Shown here one piece after another: positions 8,859-16,310 of a stretch of DNA of 64,000 nt. The notes below the pieces were generated by a model. The model worked only from the letters and a program-made list of their open reading frames with translations. It was not told the DNA's origin and did not search any database. Source of the DNA: Streptomyces cirratus (GTDB lineage: Bacteria; Actinomycetota; Actinomycetes; Streptomycetales; Streptomycetaceae); contig NZ_BMVP01000008.1 in assembly GCF_014650775.1 (NCBI RefSeq), forward strand, positions 62,001-126,000. Direction: 5' to 3'. A program made the position numbers and the translations under genes. Within the stretch, counting starts at the first letter, position 1. The number at the start of each line of letters is the position of its first letter.

Positions 8859-9646
8859 GGGGTCAGGGCGCTCTCTTCGGTGGAACGGGTGGGAGCGGCG
8901 GGCTGCTGCCTGCCGTGGGGGTCGAGGACCTGGGGGACGAGGACCTGGTCCTTGCCCGGGGTGGTCGGCCGGCCGAAACAGAGCGCGACCAGGCCGAGAC
9001 CGGCGGCGGCGCCGATCAGCTGGGCGGCGAGGAACGGCAGCACGGAGGCGGGCGCGATGCCGGCGAAGGTGTCGGTGAACGCCCGGCCGATCGTGACGGC
9101 CGGGTTGGCGAAGGACGTCGAGGACGTGAACCAGTACGCCGCGCCGATGTACGAGGCGACCAGCAGCGGCGCCAGGTGTGCGCGGCCGGCGCGGGCCAGG
9201 CCGAAGATGAGCCAGACCAGCCCTGCGGTGGCCACGACCTCTGCCAGCCACAGGTGTCCGGCCCACCGGTCGTGGGTGGAGAGGCGGACCAGCGGCTTGT
9301 CGAACATGGCGTCGGCGAGGACCGCGCCTGCGATCGCGCCCGCGACCTGGGCGGCCACGTACGCGGCGACCTCGCGCAGGGCGGGGCCGTCGCCAGTGCG
9401 GCGGCCGGTGAACCAGGCGGCGAGGGTGACCGCCGGGTTGAAGTGCGCCCCCGACACCGGGCCGAGCAGGGCGATCAGGACGCCGAGGCCGAAGACGGTG
9501 GCGAGGGAGTTCGCCAGCAGCTGCGTCCCGACGTCGCGGGTCAGTCCGGTGGCCTGGATCCCGGAGCCGACCACCACCGCGACCAGCGCGGCCGTACCCA
9601 GCCCCTCGACCGCCGCCCGCCGTACCAACGGTGCGGGCGCGCTCAC
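8855..9646 (-). CDS. MIP-family aquaglyceroporin in the ars operon (AqpS-like)
   Basis: The 263-aa channel has six membrane helices and both NPA boxes (GAHFNPAVTLAAW and SFANPAVTIGRA). It starts at a GTG that overlaps the arsR stop (GTGA, 9643-9646). MIP channels conduct As(OH)3, and where they replace ArsB/Acr3, as in the rhizobial arsR-aqpS-arsC operon, ArsC-generated arsenite leaves the cell by downhill diffusion. No ArsB or Acr3 pump is present here, which supports that role. The C-terminal tail after residue ~235 is polar and proline-rich. Long upstream in-frame sequence is antisense to arsR and not coding. Confidence 0.88.
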   Translation of the reverse strand: MSAPAPLVRRAAVEGLGTAALVAVVVGSGIQATGLTRDVGTQLLANSLATVFGLGVLIALLGPVSGAHFNPAVTLAAWFTGRRTGDGPALREVAAYVAAQVAGAIAGAVLADAMFDKPLVRLSTHDRWAGHLWLAEVVATAGLVWLIFGLARAGRAHLAPLLVASYIGAAYWFTSSTSFANPAVTIGRAFTDTFAGIAPASVLPFLAAQLIGAAAGLGLVALCFGRPTTPGKDQVLVPQVLDPHGRQQPAAPTRSTEESALTP

Positions 9647-10023
9647 GCGGGGGCCTTCGCCGGTACGGCGGGGATCTGGAGCAGGGCGGACAGCTTCGCC
9701 AGGGCCTCGGGCAGCACCCAGTAGTACACCCAGGTCCCGCGCCGCTCGGAGCCGACCAAGCCGGCCTCCCGCAGCACCTTCAGGTGGTGGGAGATCGTCG
9801 GCTGGGAGACGTCGAACGGGCCGGTGAGGTCGCACACGCATGCCTCGCCGCCCTCGTGAGAGGCGATCAGCGACAGCAGCCGCAGCCGGACCGGGTCAGA
9901 CAGCGCCTTGAACATCCGCGACAGCTCGGCCGCGGCCTCCTCACCCAGTGGCTCGCGGAGCATCGGCGCGCAGCACGCCGCGCCGTCCTGTCCGAGCACC
10001 GGCAGACCAACTTGTTTCGACAT
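9643..10023 (-). CDS. arsR: ArsR-type arsenite-sensing repressor
   Basis: The 126-aa winged-helix repressor carries a recognition helix in DVSQPTISHHLKVLREAGLV and the wing RRGTWVYYWV. Probable As(III) ligands are the N-terminal Cys17-Cys18 pair (GAACCAPML) plus the cysteines of EACVCDLTG at the start of the DNA-binding region. This resembles the Corynebacterium ArsR site (two adjacent N-terminal cysteines plus one distal) rather than the plasmid R773 type alone. It is the first gene of the minus-strand operon and divergent from arsI. Two similar sites in the 85-base intergenic region are probably its operators. Confidence 0.93.
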   Translation of the reverse strand: MSKQVGLPVLGQDGAACCAPMLREPLGEEAAAELSRMFKALSDPVRLRLLSLIASHEGGEACVCDLTGPFDVSQPTISHHLKVLREAGLVGSERRGTWVYYWVLPEALAKLSALLQIPAVPAKAPA

Positions 10024-10031
10024 CCCTCAAT

Positions 10032-10084
10032 ATTGACAGGCGTCGATCCCGGTGGCAAGGTCGACTGTATTGACGGATATCGAA
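10032..10084. promoter_or_regulatory. Twin ArsR operator-like sites between arsR and arsI
   Basis: Two 16-base elements share ATTGAC-N5-TCGA: ATTGACAGGCGTCGAT at 10032-10047 and ATTGACGGATATCGAA at 10069-10084. Starts are 37 bases apart. The first is an imperfect inverted repeat (ATTGAC/GTCGAT). One lies next to each divergent gene start, as expected for a repressor controlling both promoters. Confidence 0.55.
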
Positions 10085-10108
10085 ACACCTTCCCGATGGG
10101 AGACCGCC

Positions 10109-10531
10109 ATGTCCCGTGTCCAGCTCGCCCTGCGCGTCGCCGACCTCGAAGCCTCCATCGCCTTCTACTCGAAGCTGTTCGGGGCCGAGCCCGCCAAGCG
10201 CCGCGAGGGCTACGCCAACTTCGCCATCACCGAGCCCCCGCTCAAGCTCGTCCTCATCGAGGGCGACGGCGCTGACGACACCCGTCTCGACCACCTTGGC
10301 GTGGAGGTCGCCACCACCGAGGACGTCACCGCGGCCACCACCCGGCTCCAGGGCGCAGGCCTGGCCACCTTCGAGGAGAACGACACCTCCTGCTGCTATG
10401 CCCTCCAGGACAAGGTGTGGGTCACCGGTCCCGGCAAGGAGCCATGGGAGGTCTACACCGTCAAGGCCGAAGCCGACACCCTGGTGAAGGCCGCCGCCCC
10501 GGATGACTGCTGCGGCACCACCGCCGGTTGA
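10109..10531 (+). CDS. arsI: ArsI-like C-As lyase (VOC-family dioxygenase)
   Basis: The 140-aa VOC-fold protein has the features of ArsI, the Fe(II) dioxygenase that cleaves the C-As bond of trivalent organoarsenicals such as methylarsenite. Candidate metal ligands are Gln5 (RVQLALRV), His62 (LDHLGVEV) and Glu114 (PWEVYTV). The vicinal Cys95-Cys96 pair (NDTSCCYALQDKVW) would bind the arsenical. A further Cys pair ends the protein (DDCCG). CadI-annotated proteins share the fold, and the ars context favours ArsI. The ATG at 10109 follows GGGAG. Divergence from arsR suggests arsenite-induced expression, with the released As(III) leaving through the neighbouring channel. Confidence 0.85.
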   Translation: MSRVQLALRVADLEASIAFYSKLFGAEPAKRREGYANFAITEPPLKLVLIEGDGADDTRLDHLGVEVATTEDVTAATTRLQGAGLATFEENDTSCCYALQDKVWVTGPGKEPWEVYTVKAEADTLVKAAAPDDCCGTTAG

Positions 10532-10553
10532 CCGGCGCCAACGCCGGTTCTCC

Positions 10554-11057
10554 TCAGCTGTTGTCCGAGGCTTGCACCGGGCTGATCTCAAAGGCCCCGC
10601 ACAGCCGTAGGTGGGAGGGGATCTGCACGGCCTGGAAGCTGTTCGGCGGGTAGACCTTGACGTAGGCCGACACCGGCCGGCAGCTCGGTACCACGCCCCG
10701 GCTGTTGGTGCGGAAGACCGCGGTCACGGTGTCGCCCGGCGAGACGGACACCGTGTCCACCGGCTCGCCGGTGCGGATCGCCGAAGTGCCGATCTGGTGG
10801 TGCCGGACGTCCACGACGCTGACGCCGGGATATCCGCGCAACGCACAGGTGTGGGTCGAGGTGTTGGTGAACAGGATCGGGTAGTAGAGGGACCCTGCGG
10901 CGCCGTCCGGCTCGCCCAGGCTCAGGTTCAGGTCGGCCACGTGGCAGGTGGGGGCACTTGGCAGGGCCGATGCCTGGGCGGCGCCGACCGAGGCGCCGGT
11001 GGTTGCCAGGATGGCTGCGGCAGCGAGGGTCGTTGCCCGGGTCACGACGTTGCTCAT
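10554..11057 (-). CDS. Secreted DUF4232-family protein
   Basis: The product is 167 aa: a signal peptide (about residues 1-31, ending AQASA) and then a single DUF4232-like beta-sandwich. Typical signatures are CHVADLNLSLGEPDGAAGSLYYPILFTNTSTHTCALRGYPGVSVVD, an SVSPGDTVTAVF strand and CRPVSAYVKVYPP near the end, with four cysteines likely forming two disulfides. This domain is very common in secreted and lipoproteins of Streptomyces and has no established activity. The ATG at 11057 has AGGAG upstream. It converges with arsI, leaving only 22 bases between stop codons. Confidence 0.82.
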   Translation of the reverse strand: MSNVVTRATTLAAAAILATTGASVGAAQASALPSAPTCHVADLNLSLGEPDGAAGSLYYPILFTNTSTHTCALRGYPGVSVVDVRHHQIGTSAIRTGEPVDTVSVSPGDTVTAVFRTNSRGVVPSCRPVSAYVKVYPPNSFQAVQIPSHLRLCGAFEISPVQASDNS

Positions 11058-11597
11058 GGCGCCAACTCCTCGATTGGCGAGGGGGAATGCCCGCTTCTGG
11101 CGCGGTGACGGGGGGTGCGCCCAGCAGACTCGCGGACGACCGATCGAACGGTGCACTCCGCCGCTGGATACTGCGGGCCTGATGGCACCATTCTACCGGT
11201 CAGGGGTCCTCGCGGCTTCTCGACGGCGGCGGTCGTGCCGAAACGACGCGCGTCCACGACCCACTGCGTCTTTCCCGTGCCGACGGACGAGTTGGCTTTC
11301 CGGACGGCAGGCCCGCCGGCCCCGCTCAGAGGCGGTTGCGGGGACCACGGGCGACGACCACAGCTGCGTCCTCGGCGCAGACACGGTACGCCTGCGCCGC
11401 ACATCCTGCCGGTCACCGCCACTCGCCCGCCCCCCCACACGGCGCCGACCGCCGAGCCCGTGTGGGGATCGGGCCCGGACCGGCGCGGCCCGGGACGGGA
11501 GGCCTGGCCGCCGGGCGGGTACCTCCCCGCAGCGCTGCGACGCCTTGCCGACAAGCGTAGATTTGGTGGTGCGGCCCGGGTCGAGGGAGAAGATCCC
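11058..11597. other. Gap upstream of the metallo-beta-lactamase-fold gene
   Basis: These 540 bases have no recognisable gene. The frame of the downstream gene is open leftward to 11115 but encodes low-complexity Pro/Arg-rich sequence without domain character. Promoters for both flanking divergent genes should lie here. None was convincing. Confidence 0.4.
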
Positions 11598-12680
11598 ATG
11601 GACACAGCCATCCGCATCGAGGTACTGCCTGCGCGCCTGGGCGACTGCTTGCTCGTGGAGTGCGCGCGCGGGAGCGGGCCCCCTTGGTGCATGCTCGTCG
11701 ACGGCGGCCCTCCGGGCACCTGGCCCCGGCTCCACACGAGGCTGAGCCGACGGGAACCTGACGATCGGCACATCGATGTCGCCGTGGTGACCCACATCGA
11801 CAGCGACCACATAGGCGGCATGCTCCCGTTCCTGCGGAGCGAGTACGCACAAGACGTGGGCGACTACTGGTTCAACGGCCCCCCGCACATGCCCCCTGCG
11901 AGCAAAGTGGAAGGCAGCGTCGCTCAGGGGAAGAGCCTGGCAGCGCTGCTGCTCGGAGAGTCCGTCGGCGCCGTACTGCCGTGGAACCGGGCGTTCGGCG
12001 GCGGTCCCATAGACACCGGGGACGAGTTCGGGTTCATCGAAGTGCCGGTCCAGGACGGGCCGCGGGTCACGGTGCTCTCACCGACCCACGAGCGCTTGGC
12101 GGTGCTGGAGCGCGAGTGGTTCGAGGCCATCGACAGGGCCAGGCGCGGCTTGCAGGGCGAGGCGGCGCCCGAAGTCCTGGAGCCCCTCGACGATCTGGCC
12201 GCGGTTGCCGCTCACGAGACGGCTGACGACACGACTGCTCCGAACGGGAGCAGCATCGCGCTGCTGGTCGAGCACCGCGGGGCCCGCGCCGTGCTGGGGG
12301 CGGACGCGTTCGGTCCCGTGCTCGGGGCCGGCCTGCAAGGGGTGGCCGCGCACCGCGGCCTGCGCACCCTGGAGGTGGACGCTTTCAAACTTCCGCACCA
12401 CGCCAGCCGGCGGAACGTGACCGAGGCCCTGCTCGAAGCCGCACCCGCCCGGCACTACCTCGTGTCCACCAACGGCGACACCTACCACCATCCCGATGAC
12501 GAGGCACTCGCCCGTGTCGTACTGACCGCACCGGACGGCCCGACGCTGTGGTTCAACTACCGCACGCAGCGCACCGCCCGGTGGGCCGATCCGGAACTGT
12601 GCGAACGGTACGGCTACTGCGTGAACTTCCCCGAGGCACCGGAGACGGGCACGGTCCTTGAACTACCGGCGACGGCGTGA
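11598..12680 (+). CDS. Orphan metallo-beta-lactamase-fold hydrolase (ComEC/Rec2-like MBL domain)
   Basis: The 360-aa soluble protein has the MBL signature THIDSDHIGG at about residues 60-70, the HxDxDH zinc motif. Later candidate metal residues are ALLVEHRGARAVLGADA and KLPHHASRRN (His pair), and SNGDTYHHPDDEAL ends the fold. The pattern is that of stand-alone ComEC-C/Rec2-like MBL proteins, presumed nucleases or hydrolases. No membrane ComEC domain is attached. The ATG at 11598 is preceded by GAGGGAGAAGATCCC. Similar proteins occur beside NTPase conflict systems, but here the gene stands alone. The substrate is unknown. Confidence 0.75.
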   Translation: MDTAIRIEVLPARLGDCLLVECARGSGPPWCMLVDGGPPGTWPRLHTRLSRREPDDRHIDVAVVTHIDSDHIGGMLPFLRSEYAQDVGDYWFNGPPHMPPASKVEGSVAQGKSLAALLLGESVGAVLPWNRAFGGGPIDTGDEFGFIEVPVQDGPRVTVLSPTHERLAVLEREWFEAIDRARRGLQGEAAPEVLEPLDDLAAVAAHETADDTTAPNGSSIALLVEHRGARAVLGADAFGPVLGAGLQGVAAHRGLRTLEVDAFKLPHHASRRNVTEALLEAAPARHYLVSTNGDTYHHPDDEALARVVLTAPDGPTLWFNYRTQRTARWADPELCERYGYCVNFPEAPETGTVLELPATA

Positions 12681-12704
12681 CAACGCCTCCTCCACACGCC
12701 TCCT

Positions 12705-13469
12705 TCAAAGGACCTTGGAGAGGAAGGACCGGGTACGGCTGTGCCGCGGGGCGTCCAGGACGGCCGTGGGCGGGCCCTGCTCCACGACGGCTCCGCCGTC
12801 CATGAACACGACGGTGTCGGCGACCTCACGGGCGAAGCCGATCTCGTGCGTCACGACGATCATGGTGGTGCCGGCGCGGGCGAGGTCCTTGATGACGTCC
12901 AGGACCTCGCCGACCAGCTCCGGGTCCAGCGCCGAGGTCGGCTCGTCGAAGAGCAGCACCTTGGGTTCGAGGGCGAGTGCCCGGGCGATGGCCACACGCT
13001 GCTGCTGGCCCCCGGACAGCTGCCGCGGATAGGCGTCGGCCTTGTCGGAGAGGCCGACACGCTCCAGCAGCCGGCGCGCCGTCGCCTCCACTTCCCGGCG
13101 CGGGCGGCGCAGCGCGGAGACCGGGGCCTCGACCAGGTTGTCCAGCACGGTGAGATGCGGGAAGAGGTTGAAGTTCTGGAACACGAACCCGATGCGGGTG
13201 CGCTGCTTCAGCACCTCCTTCTCCTTCAGCTCGTACAGCTTGCCCCGCGAGCCGCGGTAGCCGATGAGATCGCCGTCGACGCTGATCCGTCCGCGGTCGA
13301 CCTTCTCCAGGTGGTTGATCGTGCGCAGCAGTGTGGACTTCCCCGAACCGGAGGGGCCGAGGATCACGGTGACTTCGCCGGTGCGTACCAGCAAGTCGAC
13401 CCCGCGCAGCACCTCCAGCGGCCCGAAGCTCTTGTGGACGCCGCGCACGTCGACCATGACGTCGCTCAA
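12705..13469 (-). CDS. Polar amino-acid-type ABC importer ATPase (first set)
   Basis: The 254-aa ATPase has Walker A GPSGSGKSTLL, Q-loop FVFQNFNLFPHLTVLDN, signature LSGGQQQRVAIARALA, Walker B VLLFDEPTSALDPE and switch VTHEIGFAREVAD, all intact. This is the GlnQ/TcyN-type subfamily that energises amino-acid uptake. It follows the binding-protein gene directly. I chose TTG at 13469 because AGGAGGG lies five bases upstream. An in-frame ATG at 13484 overlaps the preceding stop (ATGA) and is the alternative. It closely resembles the second ATPase at 18466, implying duplication of the import module. Confidence 0.9.
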   Translation of the reverse strand: MSDVMVDVRGVHKSFGPLEVLRGVDLLVRTGEVTVILGPSGSGKSTLLRTINHLEKVDRGRISVDGDLIGYRGSRGKLYELKEKEVLKQRTRIGFVFQNFNLFPHLTVLDNLVEAPVSALRRPRREVEATARRLLERVGLSDKADAYPRQLSGGQQQRVAIARALALEPKVLLFDEPTSALDPELVGEVLDVIKDLARAGTTMIVVTHEIGFAREVADTVVFMDGGAVVEQGPPTAVLDAPRHSRTRSFLSKVL

Positions 13470-13480
13470 GGGTTCCCTCC

Positions 13481-14440
13481 TCATGTGTGCTCGGCCGGGT
13501 TGATCTGCGACGTGTCGACGGCGGAGGCGGTGGTGCCCCACTTCTTCAGGATCCGCTCGTACGTTCCGTCCTTGATGAGCTCGTTGACGGCGGCCTGGAC
13601 GGCGGGGGTGAGCGGGGAGCCCTTCTTGAAGGCGAAGCCGACGTCGAGGCGGTGGTATTCGCCCAGGAAAGTGGTCTGCGCGGCGGGCTGTGCGGCCTGG
13701 TGGCGCAGGCCGTTGATCGTCGACATGACGACGTCGATCCGGCCCTGTTGGAGGGCGGTGGTGACGGCCCCGGGTTCGGCGAAGACCTTGACCTCGTACG
13801 GCTTCTTGCCCGCGTCGGTGCACACGCCCTGTTTCGAGGTGAGGGTCTTCTCGAACGTGGTGCCCGCTCCGGTGCCGATGGTCAGTCCGCAGAGCTGGGT
13901 GAGGTCGGAGACCTGCGTGGTCAGCCTGGTGTTGCCCGTCTTGACCGCGAACCCCTGGCCGTCGTTGACGTAGGTGACGAAGTCGATGGACCTCAGGCGT
14001 TCGGCGGTGACGCCGAAGTTGCCGGTGCCGAAGTCGTACTTACCGCTGCCGAGGGCCGGCAGGATCGTCTCGAAGGAGGCGCCCTGCCGTTCCAGCCTCA
14101 CACCGAGGACCTTGGCCACCGCGTCGGCGATGTCGATGTCCTGGCCGGCGGGCGGCTTGTCCTGGCCGTTCGGGTAGTACGCCGAGGGCGGGGAACCGAT
14201 GGAGCTGCCGACCCTCAGGGTGGCCGCCTGTCGGACTGCGGCGGGGAGCAGCGCGGCGATCGAGTCCACGGTCCGTACGCCGGCGACCGGGTCGTCGGCC
14301 GGTGGGGGAGAGGCCTGGGCGGCCGCCGGCGCGGGGGCTGCGCCGGTGGAGCCGCAGGCGGTGAGTGCCAGGAGGGGCAGAAGGGCGATCGCCGCGGTGG
14401 TGCGCAGGCGGGTGCGGATCCCGTTCCCGGGGAGGTTCAC
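13481..14440 (-). CDS. Amino-acid-type ABC transporter substrate-binding lipoprotein (first set)
   Basis: The roughly 319-aa lipoprotein has signal sequence RTRLRTTAAIALLPLLALTAC and lipobox Cys. The mature protein is a family-3 periplasmic binding protein: TLRVGSSIGSPPSAYYPNG at the mature start, DIDIADAVAKVLGV, YDFGTGNFGVTAERLRSIDFV and a closing YERILKKWG. It should bind a small amino-acid-like solute outside the membrane. The GTG at 14440 gives a normal signal peptide. Another GTG at 14488 overlaps the monooxygenase stop (GTGA) and would add 16 residues. It lies between a sulfonate-type monooxygenase and the ATPase in one operon, suggesting import of that enzyme's substrate. Confidence 0.87.
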   Translation of the reverse strand: MNLPGNGIRTRLRTTAAIALLPLLALTACGSTGAAPAPAAAQASPPPADDPVAGVRTVDSIAALLPAAVRQAATLRVGSSIGSPPSAYYPNGQDKPPAGQDIDIADAVAKVLGVRLERQGASFETILPALGSGKYDFGTGNFGVTAERLRSIDFVTYVNDGQGFAVKTGNTRLTTQVSDLTQLCGLTIGTGAGTTFEKTLTSKQGVCTDAGKKPYEVKVFAEPGAVTTALQQGRIDVVMSTINGLRHQAAQPAAQTTFLGEYHRLDVGFAFKKGSPLTPAVQAAVNELIKDGTYERILKKWGTTASAVDTSQINPAEHT

Positions 14441-14484
14441 AGTGGGGGAGGCCTTTCCGTTGCGGGGGGTGCGGCGCGCGGTGG

Positions 14485-15666
14485 TCACCCGCGCACCGCC
14501 GTGAGGCTCTGGTGGGGGCCGGGCGCCGGGTACGCGCCTTGACGTTCGGCGTCGCGTTCGGCGACGCGTTCGGCGTCGCGCTTGGCGACCTCCTCGCGGA
14601 CGAGCGGGATCACGTACCGCCCGAAGTCGACGGCATCGTCCAGCAGGTCGTAGCCGCGGGCCGAGAGGACGTCGACACCGAGGTCGTAATAGTCCAGCAG
14701 TGCCCGGGCGACCGTCTCGGGGGTGCCGACCAGGGCGTTGGAGTTGCCCGCGCCTCCGGTGGCGGCGGCGGTCGGGGTCCACAGCGCCCGGTCGTAGCGG
14801 TCCCCCGCCTCGGCTATGGCGATCAGCCGCTGGGACCCGGTGTTCTGGGGTGCCGTGGCCTCTAGGACCCCGTTCCGGTGGTGCCGTGCGGGGCCGGCCT
14901 GCCGTCGCCGCCGGATGGCGCCCAGGGTGCGGTGAGCCTTCTCCCAGGCCAGTTCCTCGGTCGGAGCGATGATCGGGCGGAATGCGACCTGGATGCGCGG
15001 CGCGTCGATGCGGCCCGCGGCCTCGGCGGCGGCCTTCACGGCCTCGATCTGCTGGGCGGTCTTCTCCAGCGGCTCGCCCCAGAGGCAGTAGATGTCGGCC
15101 TCGGCGCCCCCGGCGGCATACGCGGCCGGCGAGGAGCCGCCGAACGAGACCTTCGGACGCGGCTGTTGAACGGGGAAGACGTCGCTGACGAAGTCGTGGA
15201 AGCGGTAGTGCTCGCCCTCGTGGTCGAAGGGCTCGTGGGCGGTCCAGATCTTCTTGACGATGCGGATGTACTCGCGGGTGCGGGCGTAGCGCTCGTCCTT
15301 GGTGAGGGTGTCACCCTCCCGGCCCTGTTCGTGGTCGTTGCCGCCGGTGATGAAGTGCACGGTCAGGCGGCCCTCGCTGATCTGGTCGAGGGTGGCGAAG
15401 GTCTTGGCCGCGAAGGTGGGGTACGAGACGTTGGGCCGGTGTGCGAGCAGGATCTGGAGGCGGTCCAGCCGGGCGGCGATGTACGCGGCAGCCGGAGCGG
15501 GGTCCGGGGATCCGGAGCCGTAGGCGAACAACACCCGGTCCCAGCCGTGGTCCTCGTGCGCCCGGGCGAGCCGGAGCGTGTACTCCTTGTCGAAGGCGGC
15601 GCCGGATCGCGCGGTGGTTTCGGAGCCGTCGTTGGTGGCGGCTATGCCGAGGAATTCCACGGGCAT
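14485..15666 (-). CDS. FMNH2-dependent alkanesulfonate-type monooxygenase (SsuD-like LLM)
   Basis: The 393-aa TIM-barrel enzyme of the luciferase-like family has the SsuD hallmarks MPVEFLGIAATNDGSET, FAYGSGSPDPAPAAAYIA, FITGGNDHEQGREGDTLTKDERYART and VSFGGSSPAAYAAGGAEADIYCLWGEP. SsuD enzymes cleave C-S bonds of alkanesulfonates to release sulfite, using FMNH2 from a separate reductase. No reductase gene is adjacent. The ATG at 15666 is preceded by GAAAGG. The C-terminus is extended by a repetitive RDAERVAERDAERQ segment. It heads the minus-strand half of the sulfur cluster, and its stop overlaps a possible binding-protein start by four bases. Confidence 0.88.
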   Translation of the reverse strand: MPVEFLGIAATNDGSETTARSGAAFDKEYTLRLARAHEDHGWDRVLFAYGSGSPDPAPAAAYIAARLDRLQILLAHRPNVSYPTFAAKTFATLDQISEGRLTVHFITGGNDHEQGREGDTLTKDERYARTREYIRIVKKIWTAHEPFDHEGEHYRFHDFVSDVFPVQQPRPKVSFGGSSPAAYAAGGAEADIYCLWGEPLEKTAQQIEAVKAAAEAAGRIDAPRIQVAFRPIIAPTEELAWEKAHRTLGAIRRRRQAGPARHHRNGVLEATAPQNTGSQRLIAIAEAGDRYDRALWTPTAAATGGAGNSNALVGTPETVARALLDYYDLGVDVLSARGYDLLDDAVDFGRYVIPLVREEVAKRDAERVAERDAERQGAYPAPGPHQSLTAVRG

Positions 15667-15770
15667 GGGGTGGCCTTTCGGAAGGGCGGTGGGTCGGGCG
15701 CGGGCAGGGGTGGCATCCACGGCGGTCATCGGGGACGCCGGTGCGGGGCGACGCGGGCGGGTACACCGCG

Positions 15771-15824
15771 GGCGTGACGAAGCAGGCGTGACGAAGCAGG
15801 CGTGACGAAGCAGGCGTGACGACG
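15771..15824. repeat. 14-bp tandem repeat, nearly four copies
   Basis: The unit GGCGTGACGAAGCA occurs at 15771, 15785 and 15799, followed by a partial fourth copy (GGCGTGACGACG) from 15813. It lies about 105 bases upstream of the SsuD-like gene start, in its promoter region. Confidence 0.9.
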
Positions 15825-16155
15825 CGGGGCGTCGGGTGGACCGGGGCGGCGGCAGCGCACGTCCGGGCTCGCGGCACCGTGCCCGCGCGCGGGTCGTCGC
15901 CCGCGAGCGGTGGCGGTGGAGCGAGGGGAGATCTCGGCCCGCGACGGGGTCACCGAGGGAGGGAAGGGCCGATCAGGCAGCCCGCTGCCGCATCAGGCGC
16001 AACACGCCGCGGACCACACCCGACCGAAGTCGATGTGGTCCCGCGAGACCAGGCGCTGATGGGCATTCATGTGACTACTTGAGCAGTACGCGCTGGCCTT
16101 CGTCAAGCGCCGGCCCGGATGCCGGACGGCCCCGGGACGGCCGGACCACGCGTGG

Positions 16156-16186
16156 TTGACACGACCGTGCCGTAGGCACATACGAT
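16156..16186 (+). promoter_or_regulatory. Sigma-70-like promoter for the plus-strand transporter operon
   Basis: TTGACA at 16156-16161 and TACGAT at 16181-16186 are separated by 19 bases, about 125 bases upstream of the first permease start. The -35 is a perfect consensus. The spacing is slightly long. Confidence 0.5.
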
Positions 16187-16310
16187 CGACGACGGATCGG
16201 CCCCGCCCCGTGCGGAAGGCCTCTCCGGCCGCGTTGAGGGACGCGGCGCGCGTGACGACACACGTCCAGAGCCCCGCCCACGCCGCGATCCCTCACCTGG
16301 AGAGCCTCCC

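Larger units (their letters stand above)
15667..16310. other. Central divergent promoter region of the sulfur cluster
   Basis: These 644 gene-free bases separate the two outward-reading operons. They contain a 14-bp tandem repeat (15771-15824), a TTGACA/TACGAT promoter pair (16156-16186), and no convincing gene. Confidence 0.6.

Noticed and set aside
15771-15824. A CRISPR array
   Set aside because: The repeats are 14 bp head to tail with no spacers.
15990-16080. A SAM-type riboswitch before the sulfur transporter operon
   Set aside because: A GCTGATGGGCA stretch is suggestive, but the conserved SAM-I/SAM-IV core and pseudoknot could not be found.
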